Shown: positions 1 to 6,628 of the stretch, piece after piece
Numbering within the stretch: position 1 is the stretch's first letter
Layout of the letters: every line of letters begins with the position of its first letter
Source: Opitutaceae bacterium
Lineage (GTDB): Bacteria > Verrucomicrobiota > Verrucomicrobiae > Opitutales > Opitutaceae
Assembly: GCA_031266495.1 (NCBI GenBank)
Contig: JAISAX010000577.1
Coordinates: forward strand, 1-10,871
Direction of reading: 5' to 3'
Length of the DNA: 10,871 bases
Made by a program: the position numbers and the translations under genes
The notes under the pieces: model-generated
What the model was told of the DNA's origin: nothing
The model's input: only the letters and a program-made list of their open reading frames with translations
Databases searched by the model: none

Positions 1-1
1 A

Positions 2-685
2 ACCATCATGGAATGGAGCCGCCCCTACGCGGACATCATTGCGTATTACGACCTGCTCAACGAACCGCGCATCTTTTCCGAACACCACGACGTGAGCGCG
101 TACTATGCCTTTGTGCGCGAGAACATGCCCGCGCTCAGGCAAGCCGCCGGCCCCATCCCGCTCCTCGTTGAAGTCGCCAACATGGCCAATCCCGTCGGCA
201 TATCACGCCTGGAAGACGTGGGGGATGACAACATCATCATCGGCTATCACGACTACTGGCCGCACATGTTCACCCACCAGCAAGTCGTGGATCCGCAACC
301 CGTCGTCTTTTATCCCTCCTTCATGCCCATGATCGAATGGGAAGCCCCCTCATGGCGCGACGACAACAAACACTGGCACTACTGGGACCGCTGGAAATGC
401 GACGCCGTGAGCTACCCCGTATTCGAGCACCTCCTCAAGACCGGCCATCCGGTTGATTGCGGCGAATACGGAGTTGTTGGTTACGCAGGCAAGGCCCCCC
501 GATCCGGCACCATCTGGCTGACCCACACCCACGAACGATTGACCCGTCTCGGAGCCAACCATGCCGTCTGGGGCATCAACGGAGGCTACACCTGGACCGT
601 CCCCGCCTTCAGGCAAACCATCCTCGACCACTGGCGCCCCCGGACAGACGCCCAGGCAACAAATCCGCCGTCTGGACCACGGTAA
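2..685 (+). CDS. Glycoside hydrolase family 5 (cellulase/mannanase-like), 3' part; start lies upstream of the window
   Basis: The reading frame is open from the first full codon, so the gene begins before the window; the ATG at 8 is probably internal. Numbering from that ATG, the fragment carries the hallmarks of a GH5 clan-A TIM barrel: the strand-4 NEP motif with the acid/base Glu (LLNEP, E19), a conserved-type His in GYHDYW (H81), the strand-7 nucleophile Glu in DCGEYG (E153), and a late aromatic platform in WGINGGYTW (W188). The spacing E19 to E153 is normal for the family. These enzymes cut beta-linked polysaccharides such as cellulose or mannan by a retaining mechanism; the exact substrate cannot be read from this piece. 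Secretion cannot be judged because the N-terminus is missing. The protein ends about 20 residues after the last barrel element, so the 3' end looks natural. It has no evident link to the cas genes downstream. Confidence 0.85.
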   Translation, partial: TIMEWSRPYADIIAYYDLLNEPRIFSEHHDVSAYYAFVRENMPALRQAAGPIPLLVEVANMANPVGISRLEDVGDDNIIIGYHDYWPHMFTHQQVVDPQPVVFYPSFMPMIEWEAPSWRDDNKHWHYWDRWKCDAVSYPVFEHLLKTGHPVDCGEYGVVGYAGKAPRSGTIWLTHTHERLTRLGANHAVWGINGGYTWTVPAFRQTILDHWRPRTDAQATNPPSGPR

Positions 686-786
686 GGAACCGTAATGAAC
701 TAAGGAACCGTAATGAAATAAACAGAGCAAATTTGCTTGGTCTTGAAGAGCGAGCATATTCGTACTGGTTATTTCCTTACGGTTCC
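683..786. repeat. Small palindromic element with an 18-bp tandem repeat, directly after the GH5 stop
   Basis: An 18-bp unit beginning TAAGGAACCGTAATGAA occurs twice in tandem (683-700 and 701-718); the first copy includes the GH5 stop codon. The second copy also forms the left arm (704-725) of an inverted repeat whose right arm is 765-786, matching at 20 of 22 positions with a 39-nt loop. The right arm ends exactly where similarity to csb2 begins (787), so the element marks the breakpoint of the csb2 remnant. There is no T tract, so it is not a typical terminator, though a transcript would fold here. It encodes no protein. Confidence 0.7.
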
Positions 787-987
787 CAAGGCCATCCTTG
801 ACGCCGGCCTGCCCGCGCCACTGGCCGTCGCCGCCGATTTGCAACGGCGCTCCACAGGATTCGTTCCCGGAGCCGACCTTGCCTCGCGGTATTCCATCCT
901 CCGATCAATGCCGCCGCTTTCGACGTTTGCATATCCGTGTCATCCGGCGCGAATACGTATCCAGCGTAGAATTACGTCCGTCAAAAC

Positions 988-1128
988 CTGATGTTACGCG
1001 GCGCCTCACGTAGGGGCTTCGCTTGCGAAGCCCGCAAGGACCTTTCACAAGTGGAGATACGCCAATTCCGTCCGGCTGGCGAGGGCTTCGCAAGCGAAGC
1101 CCCTACGCGGGACGCCGCGTAACATCAG
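988..1128. mobile_element. MITE-like palindromic element 1, about 141 bp, inside the csb2 remnant
   Basis: The ends are long inverted repeats: 988-1034 and 1081-1128 both read inward from CTGATGTTACGCGGCG, with a few mismatches. Each arm holds its own perfect hairpin (GGGCTTCGC/GCGAAGCCC, at 1014-1033 and 1083-1102). Removing the element rejoins sequence that is continuous in intact csb2. AAAAC flanks it on both sides (983-987 and 1131-1135) and is a possible 5-bp target duplication. It has no coding capacity, so it would have been mobilised in trans or be a REP-like unit. Confidence 0.78.
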
Positions 1129-1166
1129 TTAAAACTTCGCGGTCCATTCTGCACTGGCATTGGCAT

Positions 1167-1680
1167 GGGTGTAATTGAAAGTGGTGAGAACAGACATAGG
1201 GGCGCACGTGAATGTATAGACTCGGGTTAGGGGTAACAGATGTACCGGGTCAGGGGTGACACTTTTTGAGGAGAGGGAGGAGAAGCAGACGGGGTATGCC
1301 AGAGGAAGCCATGGGACGGAGGGCGAGAGGGAGGCCGATGAAGGCCTGTCCGACATAGAAGGAACGGTTGAGGAAGGTGATCTTTACATCCTTGACAGAA
1401 GTTACGCAGGCGGGAGCAGCAGCGGCGGCATTCCTGCCGCTGCGACGACGCGAAGCGTCGCTGGGCTGATCGGCAAAGAGGCGCAGCGGCAGGAATACCG
1501 CCGCTCCGGCTTCGGCTCCGGCTTCGCGTTACTTCAGATCCTTGATCTCCCATAATTCAAAAAGTGTTACCTCTGACCCGGTACATCTGTTACCCTTTAC
1601 CCGAGTCCATACAGTGAAGTGCGCCCCTACGATTCGGCTCAGGCGAAACACCAGGCTTCCCACCACTTTCAATTACACCC
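1167..1680. mobile_element. MITE-like palindromic element 2, about 514 bp, with long terminal inverted repeats
   Basis: The termini are a perfect 20-bp inverted repeat (1167-1186 and 1661-1680, reading GGGTGTAATTGAAAGTGGTG). After a divergent stretch, a second inverted block of about 73 bp follows (1197-1269 versus 1557-1629, roughly 85-90% matched), ending in ACACTTTTTGA. The direct repeat CACTGGCATTGGCA lies on both sides (1152-1165 and 1687-1700); intact csb2 has one shorter version there, so this may be a target duplication, although TGGCA/TGGCAG units are also tandem here. The interior (1270-1556) has short open frames but nothing I recognise as a transposase; it could be the eroded core of an insertion sequence or a REP-transposase-related element. 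Confidence 0.7.
1398..1534. repeat. Nested GC-rich palindrome inside element 2
   Basis: The arms 1421-1444 and 1482-1505 match at 23 of 24 positions as inverted repeats around GGCATTCCTGCCGCTGCG. The similarity extends weakly outward to about 1398 and 1534. The loop contains a further perfect hairpin, CGACGC-GAA-GCGTCG (1446-1460). The result is a cruciform-prone structure within a larger inverted repeat, perhaps a second palindromic unit inserted into the first. Confidence 0.7.
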
Positions 1681-1769
1681 CACTGGCACTGGCATTGGCA
1701 GCGGCAGTGGCAGATTTTCCGGCCTCGGCCTTCTCGCCTCATGCCCCATGCCCGCCGAATAGCTGAATT

Positions 1770-1780
1770 CCCCCCCCCCC
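1770..1780 (+). repeat. Poly-C tract, 11 nt, after the csb2 remnant
   Basis: Eleven consecutive C bases follow the relic stop codon. The intact csb2 also has a short C run (six) just after its stop. No gene would be directly frameshifted by a length change here; it is listed because similar tracts recur near other genes in the window. Confidence 0.9.
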
Positions 1781-1922
1781 TGCTATGAAGAGAGAAGGTC
1801 AAGCCCGCTTCCGCCATTCACCGGCAACAGCATGATACGTGATCAAAATTCCCCAAAAAACTTCCCGATATGCCCGTACCGGATCTTGCCGTGGGCCCGG
1901 GGAGATTATTTATCCTGATGGC

Positions 1923-2378
1923 ATGCTTCCGACCGGATCCCTTCCCTCACCGATCCCCGCACGCTCCGGCGACCCCTCCTGCATCGCCCGCATCCGCCGC
2001 CTCCACGACTACCTCTCCGCCGGTCGCGCCTTCACCGCCGAATCCTTCGCCCGCGAATGGGAAGGCATATCCGCCCGCACCATCAAACGCGACATCGAAC
2101 ACCTCCGCAACGCGCACAACGCCCCTGTCGAATGGGATCCTGCCCGCCGAACCTACTGCTACGCCCGGCCCTACACCTCGCTCCAACTCACCCCGCTCCC
2201 CCGCATTGATGCCGACGAAGCCCTCGCCCTGATCCTCGCCGGCCGCACCTTCGCTGCCTGGCGCGGTTCCACGCTCGACCCGCGCCCATCCCACTCTCTA
2301 CGCTCAAGCCATGGTCGCCACTCGCAAACGCTCCCGAAAATAATCTGTCCAGCAGACAATAAATCGTTCATCCCATGA
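1923..2378 (+). pseudogene. Truncated WYL/YafY-type transcriptional regulator (HTH part only)
   Basis: The chosen start is the ATG at 1923; an in-frame GTG at 1839 would add 28 residues unlike the family, and GGGGAG lies about 16-22 bp before the ATG. Residues about 20-62 (ARIRRLHDYL through RTIKRDIEHLR) form the winged-helix HTH seen at the N-terminus of YafY/WYL regulators, followed by APVEWDPARRTYCYA and the ALILAGRTFAA helix that normally leads into the WYL domain. The similarity then stops, and about 30 unrelated residues run to a stop at 151 aa, whereas the family is usually about 300-350 aa. The ligand-sensing WYL domain is missing, so the gene is most likely broken by a deletion or frameshift after about 2270. 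WYL proteins are commonly encoded beside cas operons and some regulate them, which fits the position upstream of cas3. A short DNA-binding product acting as a constitutive binder cannot be excluded. Confidence 0.72.
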
Positions 2379-2860
2379 AAATGAAGTTAAGGATTAGCCT
2401 CGTCGTCCTCATATTCATGCCAGCCCTCGCCTGTTCTCGTCCTGTCCCGGACTGCATGCTCCGAACTCATTTTGCAGGTTACACTGACCGTGAATCCCGC
2501 TCGATTATGATTTTTGCGGACATTGCCCAAACTACCGCAGCACGCACGCAATTTGCCGGAACTTCGGGTTCCGTTGAACCGGGAACAGGCCGCGCCGTCC
2601 CTTCCGGAACGGCGCGGAATTGTCGCGTTAGCGAACCATTTCCAAGCAGCTCTAGCATCTTCAATGAGGCCCTACACGTGGGGAAAACAGCGATGTCGAG
2701 AACGGGATGCGCTTTGGAGGCAACATCGGTCTTGCCTCCGAACCGATTCCGCAGCTTGGACCCTGAGGAATGTTATGGCGGGAAGGAAAAACGGCTCCGT
2801 TCTCAAAACCAAAATGGGATCGTTTTTGTTATCGTCAACAATTTTTTTATCATCTTTTAG
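2375..2860 (+). CDS. Doubtful hypothetical protein with a lipoprotein-like leader
   Basis: I do not recognise this 161-codon frame. Its ATG overlaps the stop of the truncated regulator (ATGA), and the first about 22 residues (MKMKLRISLVVLIFMPALAC) resemble a bacterial lipoprotein signal with a possible lipobox ending in Cys. The rest shows no domain, has composition unlike the neighbours, and runs through hairpins, a direct repeat and the probable cas3 promoter. It most likely is not a functional gene, or is a fragment in which only the leader derives from a real one. If it is rejected, the stretch 2379-2902 should be read as a non-coding cas leader region. Confidence 0.2.
   Translation: MKMKLRISLVVLIFMPALACSRPVPDCMLRTHFAGYTDRESRSIMIFADIAQTTAARTQFAGTSGSVEPGTGRAVPSGTARNCRVSEPFPSSSSIFNEALHVGKTAMSRTGCALEATSVLPPNRFRSLDPEECYGGKEKRLRSQNQNGIVFVIVNNFFIIF
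2558..2617. repeat. Hairpin cluster upstream of cas3
   Basis: Two stems lie close together: GGAAC-TTCGG-GTTCC (2558-2572) and the perfect 9-bp stem CCGCGCCGT/ACGGCGCGG (2590-2598 and 2609-2617) with a 10-nt loop. No U tract follows, so this is not a classical terminator. It may be a degenerate REP-like unit or a structured region before the cas promoter. Confidence 0.5.
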
Positions 2861-2883
2861 ACCATTTCCAAGCACCTTTAGCA
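2635..2883 (+). repeat. Pair of 23-bp direct repeats flanking the cas3 promoter region
   Basis: ACCATTTCCAAGCA plus nine further bases occurs at 2635-2657 and again at 2861-2883, with 21 of 23 positions identical. The second copy sits between the candidate promoter and the cas3 start, about 20 bp before the ATG. They could be regulator binding sites or a trace of a short duplication. Confidence 0.55.
2826..2853 (+). promoter_or_regulatory. Candidate sigma-70-type promoter for the cas operon
   Basis: TTGTTA (2826-2831) and TATCAT (2848-2853) are separated by 16 bp in a locally AT-rich patch of otherwise GC-rich DNA, about 50 bp before the cas3 start. No other gene in the operon has enough upstream space for an obvious promoter, so cas3, csb1 and csb2 would be transcribed from here. 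This is a pattern match only. Confidence 0.4.
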
Positions 2884-2902
2884 CAAGATAGACGCGTAAC
2901 CC

Positions 2903-5900
2903 ATGCCTCAATTCCCATTCCCAGAACTTTTCGAACATCTCACCGGCCACCCGCCGTTTCCTTGGCAAGTCGCACTTTATGAACGCTTCATGGTGGGCGA
3001 ATTCTCCATATCGACGAACATCCCGACCGGATTGGGAAAAACGAATGTCATTACTATCTGGTTGCTTGCGCTTGCCAGGAAACCGGAAGGCACACCGCGC
3101 CGCCTCGTGTATGTTGTCAACCGCCGCACCGTCGTTGACCAGACCACCTCCGAAGTTGAAAAGCTGCGCAAGGCTCTCGCCGAAAAACCCGAGTTGGAAG
3201 AGGTGCGTGACGCGCTGGCGACACTCTGCGCGTTGCCTCTGCCCGACGACACTTCGCCACTGGCGCTCAGCACACTGCGCGGCCAATACGCCGACAACGG
3301 CGAATGGTGCCTCGACCCGGCGCGTCCCGCCGTGATTTGCGGCACCGTGGACATGATCGGCAGCGGCCTGCTGTTCAGCCGTTATACCGCGGGTTTCAAA
3401 ATGCGCCCGCTCCACGCCGGCTTCCTCGCGCAAGACGCGCTGCTCGTTCACGACGAAGCTCACCTCGAACCGGCATTCCAGAAACTGCTCGGTGAAATCG
3501 AAACAGCGCAGAAAAACTCCGCCGACCCACGCAAACTGCATGTGCTCGAACTCACCGCGACAACCCGCGCCAACGGTGGCGGCGACGGCACTCAAAAGCC
3601 ACCTCCATTCGGACTGGACAAAAATCCCGACGACAAGGACACCGAAAACGAATTTATCCAAAAACGCATCCACGCCCCCAAACGCCTCTCGTCCGTCCCG
3701 CTCGGCAACAACGAAAAGCTGGAGAAAGAAATCATCGCGCTTGCCGAAAAAAAAGCAGCCATCAGTGAACGTGCCGTGCTCGTTTTTGTCCGCTTGGTGG
3801 AAACCGCCCTGAAGGTCAGGGCTGCCTTGAACAAAAAGGGGGAAATCGCCACACTTACTGGCACCATGCGAGGCAAGGAACGCGACGAACTCGTCCGTGA
3901 AAACGCCGTTTTCCAGCGCTTCCTGCATGCGAAAGACCGCGCCCCCGGCATCGAACCCGCCACCGGCCCCGTTTTCCTCGTTGCCACCAGCGCGGGCGAG
4001 GTGGGAGTCAACCTGTCCGCCGACGACCTCGTTTGCGACCTGTCCACCTACGAAAGCATGGCGCAACGCTTCGGGCGCGTGAACCGTTTCGGTGAACTTG
4101 TCGGTGACGCCGCCGCGACAATCACTGTCTTCCACGAAACGGACATCGACACCGCCAAACCGTTCGACGCCGCCCGCGCCCGCACTCTCGCGCTCCTGAA
4201 AAAACTCGACGGCGACGCCAGCCCCGCCGCGCTCGCCAAACTCTCGACAAACCTTTCCGACGCCGAACGCGCCGCCGCATTCTCGCCTGAACCGGGCCTG
4301 CGCACCGCCACGGCAATCCAGTTTGATGCCTGGGCGCTCACCACCATTCGCAAATCCATTGCCGCCCGCCCCCCCGTCGCGCCCTACCTGCACGGCGAAG
4401 CCGAATGGCAACAGCCCGAAACCCACGTCGCCTGGCGCGAGGAACTCGACGTACTCCGCACCGCCAAACTCCTTGATGCCTATTCGCCGGAAGACCTGCT
4501 GGAAGGCTGCCCGCTCAAACCGCATGAACTCCTGCGCGACACCTCCGGACGCATCTTCAAGACCATCCAGAAAATCGCGCAAAAAACCGCCATCAACGGC
4601 AACCTGCCGGGAAACGCATGGCTCATCCGCTCCGATGGCGACATCGACACGCTCCCGCTTGCCGACTTCCTCAAGGAAGATCCTCGCGACACCGACACCC
4701 TCGAAGCCTCCCTTGCCAACGCCACGCTCATCCTGCCCGCCTCGCTTGGCGGCATTGACAAAGACGGCCTGCTCTCGTCCGCCGCTACCGATGACAAACA
4801 TCCCGCCGCCCAAGCCGACGTATCCGACATCCAGAACCAACGCTGTCGTGTCTGGAGCGATACGCCGGAATTGCCCGCCGACCTCGCCCGCGCCGGATTC
4901 CGCATCAAGCGTCTCATTGACACCCAGTCTGGCCTGGAAGAACTGCCCGACGAGAAAGACGCCAACGAAAAAGACGCCGACGATACCAACACCAATACCG
5001 ACGGCGCCACCACCGCCACCGGTGCTTGCACCTCTCGCTCCCGCTACTGGCTCTGGCTCGAAACAAAACCCCTTCGCACGAAAAACAAAAACGACGACAA
5101 CAACAATGCCGCCACGCTTGAAGCTCACACCCAGGACGTGACGGCCAACGCCATCGCGATTGCCGCGAAAATTTTCCCACGCACATCCGCCTTCGACGCC
5201 GCTGGACCCGATCTGCGACGCTGCCTTGTCATTGCCGCACAATTACACGATCTTGGCAAAAACCGCGCGCAATGGCAGCGCAACCTCGGCAACTTCGCCT
5301 ACGATCCCGCCAGGCAGGAAACCATCCTTGCCAAGTCCGCGCCCGGAATGCGCTCGCGCAACCTCGCCGAACACTACCGCCACGAATTCGGTTCGCTCAA
5401 CGACGTCGCTCGCGACCCCGAAGCCGCCTCCTCACTCGCCGCACTCTCCGGCCTCGAACGCGAGATCGTCCTGCACCTCATTGCCGCGCACCACGGACGC
5501 GCTCGTCCGCATTTTCCTGACAACGAAATTTTCGACTACCCTGGTGCCGCCGCGAACACCGGCACCATGTCGGCCCCCGCCGCCTCGTCCGAAAAATCCA
5601 CTACGCTCGCCACCGAAACCCCGCGTCGCTTTGCCCGTCTCCAAAAACGCTTCGGACGCTGGGGACTCGCCTGGCTCGAATCGCTCCTCCGCGCCGCCGA
5701 CCACGCTGCCAGCGCAGGCATCGTCGCCCCCTGCGTCGCCGCCGCCGCTCCCGAAAATACCGACATCCTGCCAGCTCCGGAAAACGTAGCATCCTCCCCC
5801 CCTCCCCCCCCCGGTGTCACCCTCAACATCAACCCCGCCAACCCCGGCCACTACTTCGCCTGTTGTGGCCTCTTTGAACTTGCTGCGGCGCTTGTGCCCG

Positions 5901-6628
5901 AAGCCTGCGCCTGGTTTGCCAAAGACGGCTCGACCTTCCACATCGCCGCCGCCGGTCTCTCGCTCAAGGAACTCCTTGGTAAAATCGTCGCTTCAGAAAT
6001 CAACGCGCTTGATCCGGAAGACAGGCCGCTCACGCCACTGGAAATCATCCTCACCGGAGACGACGCCAGGCGCTGCACAGTGCGCATCGACTGGTGGCGG
6101 CACGAAGGCGGTGCCATCGGCAAACTCAAAACCTGGGCCGGCCAGATGAGCGTGCGCGACATCGCCGACGACATGCGCAAGACACTGAAACCGGAACTCG
6201 GGCATCCATCCCCTCCTCCCCCCCCCCCCCTCCCCCTCGAAGACATCCTGTTCCTTTCGAGCACAGCCAACAGCAGCGAACCCTTTTATTTTGACGCCAA
6301 TCGCGCCACGAACGCCAAGGCCCAGGACGTTGGTTTCTCCGTGGACAAATTGAGGAAAGGAAGCGTGAAAATCACCAGCCCGGCAACGCCTGCGGTTGAA
6401 CTGCTTTGTCTCATCGGGCTTCAACGCGCGCGCCCCTTGCTGGCAGTCAACAAACGCGGCAAGGAACGCGAATATGATTACCACCTTTGGCACAGCCCGC
6501 TTCCACTCGCGCCGCTCGCCGCCGCGGTCGCCGGACTTTTGCCCGATTCAACCCACCGCTTCCGTTTTTCAAATCCGTCACGGGCAAAAGACTACCGGGC
6601 CTTTGTTCCTGCCAATCGCGTCTCCTGA
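2903..6628 (+). CDS. cas3: Type I-G Cas3 helicase-nuclease fused to a C-terminal Csb3-like domain
   Basis: The product of 1241 aa is the target-degrading enzyme of a type I CRISPR system. The helicase comes first: Walker A PTGLGKT (41-47), Walker B DEAH (184-187), motif III-like LTAT (217-220), LTGTMRG (318-324) and motif VI QRFGRVNR (388-395). The HD nuclease follows, with AHTQD (H742), LHDLGKN (H782, D783), HEFGS (H827), AAHHGRARP (H863, H864) and AADHAAS (D933, H934). Helicase before HD is the reverse of most Cas3 proteins and typical of type I-G/I-U. A proline linker (SSPPPPPG, 964-971) leads into about 270 residues resembling Csb3 (GSU0052 type): NPANPGHYFACCGLFELA (977-994) and GKLKTWAGQ (1073-1081). 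In Geobacter-type loci cas3 and csb3 are separate neighbouring genes; here no start codon lies at the domain border. ATG 2903 gives a natural N-terminus (PELFEHLTGHPPFPWQ), without a Shine-Dalgarno. The Cas3 call is very secure; the Csb3 assignment rests on recalled motifs. Confidence 0.93.
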   Translation: MPQFPFPELFEHLTGHPPFPWQVALYERFMVGEFSISTNIPTGLGKTNVITIWLLALARKPEGTPRRLVYVVNRRTVVDQTTSEVEKLRKALAEKPELEEVRDALATLCALPLPDDTSPLALSTLRGQYADNGEWCLDPARPAVICGTVDMIGSGLLFSRYTAGFKMRPLHAGFLAQDALLVHDEAHLEPAFQKLLGEIETAQKNSADPRKLHVLELTATTRANGGGDGTQKPPPFGLDKNPDDKDTENEFIQKRIHAPKRLSSVPLGNNEKLEKEIIALAEKKAAISERAVLVFVRLVETALKVRAALNKKGEIATLTGTMRGKERDELVRENAVFQRFLHAKDRAPGIEPATGPVFLVATSAGEVGVNLSADDLVCDLSTYESMAQRFGRVNRFGELVGDAAATITVFHETDIDTAKPFDAARARTLALLKKLDGDASPAALAKLSTNLSDAERAAAFSPEPGLRTATAIQFDAWALTTIRKSIAARPPVAPYLHGEAEWQQPETHVAWREELDVLRTAKLLDAYSPEDLLEGCPLKPHELLRDTSGRIFKTIQKIAQKTAINGNLPGNAWLIRSDGDIDTLPLADFLKEDPRDTDTLEASLANATLILPASLGGIDKDGLLSSAATDDKHPAAQADVSDIQNQRCRVWSDTPELPADLARAGFRIKRLIDTQSGLEELPDEKDANEKDADDTNTNTDGATTATGACTSRSRYWLWLETKPLRTKNKNDDNNNAATLEAHTQDVTANAIAIAAKIFPRTSAFDAAGPDLRRCLVIAAQLHDLGKNRAQWQRNLGNFAYDPARQETILAKSAPGMRSRNLAEHYRHEFGSLNDVARDPEAASSLAALSGLEREIVLHLIAAHHGRARPHFPDNEIFDYPGAAANTGTMSAPAASSEKSTTLATETPRRFARLQKRFGRWGLAWLESLLRAADHAASAGIVAPCVAAAAPENTDILPAPENVASSPPPPPGVTLNINPANPGHYFACCGLFELAAALVPEACAWFAKDGSTFHIAAAGLSLKELLGKIVASEINALDPEDRPLTPLEIILTGDDARRCTVRIDWWRHEGGAIGKLKTWAGQMSVRDIADDMRKTLKPELGHPSPPPPPPLPLEDILFLSSTANSSEPFYFDANRATNAKAQDVGFSVDKLRKGSVKITSPATPAVELLCLIGLQRARPLLAVNKRGKEREYDYHLWHSPLPLAPLAAAVAGLLPDSTHRFRFSNPSRAKDYRAFVPANRVS
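5793..5812 (+). repeat. Interrupted poly-C tract at the Cas3-Csb3 junction
   Basis: Runs of seven (5796-5802) and nine (5804-5812) C bases, separated by one T, encode the Pro linker between the HD nuclease and the Csb3-like domain. A slip of one or two bases would leave helicase and HD intact and lose the Csb3-like domain in that product. Confidence 0.85.
6218..6230 (+). repeat. Poly-C tract, 13 nt, within the Csb3-like coding region
   Basis: Thirteen consecutive C bases encode part of PPPPPPLPLED (residues about 1104-1114). A length change would truncate or scramble the last about 130 residues. The tract is in frame in this sequence. Confidence 0.9.

Larger units (their letters stand above)
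787..1762 (+). pseudogene. csb2: Degenerate 3' fragment of a second csb2 copy, split by two palindromic insertions
   Basis: Positions 787-987 align with 9255-9454, inside the intact csb2, with roughly 25 differences over about 201 positions (about 88% identity). The match resumes after the first insertion at about 1131-1152 (the stretch AACTTCGCGGTCCATTCTGC) and after the second at about 1687-1762, where the Gly-rich C-terminal coding stretch and the stop codon (TAG 1760-1762, TAA in the intact gene) are recognisable. A one-base insertion near 897 shifts the frame: the upstream part encodes LDAGLPAPLAVAADLQ-like residues and the downstream part continues in another frame with DQCRRFRRLHIRVI. 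Only the last about 90 codons of csb2 are represented; nothing of its 5' three-quarters is seen. It is non-functional. It points to a former second cas operon, a tandem duplication, or a rearrangement that placed a copy of the operon end upstream of the present operon. Confidence 0.88.

Noticed and set aside
683..786. Inverted repeat after the GH5 gene considered as a rho-independent terminator
   Set aside because: It has a 39-nt loop and no T tract after the stem, and its left arm is part of a tandem repeat; it is better treated as a palindromic repeat element.
1227..1555. Short open frames inside palindromic element 2, considered as transposase remnants
   Set aside because: No catalytic motif or family resemblance is visible, and the frames run through the inverted repeats and nested palindrome.
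4323..5141. Pro/Ser/Thr-rich frame of 272 codons on the + strand within cas3
   Set aside because: It lies out of frame inside a clearly coding region; its composition is the usual shadow of GC-rich DNA.
2672..5242. Very long open frame on the minus strand (856 codons) opposite cas3
   Set aside because: It is antisense to the motif-rich helicase and HD coding region, its product is Gly/Val/Phe/Arg-rich without domains, and such mirror frames are expected from GC-rich codon use.
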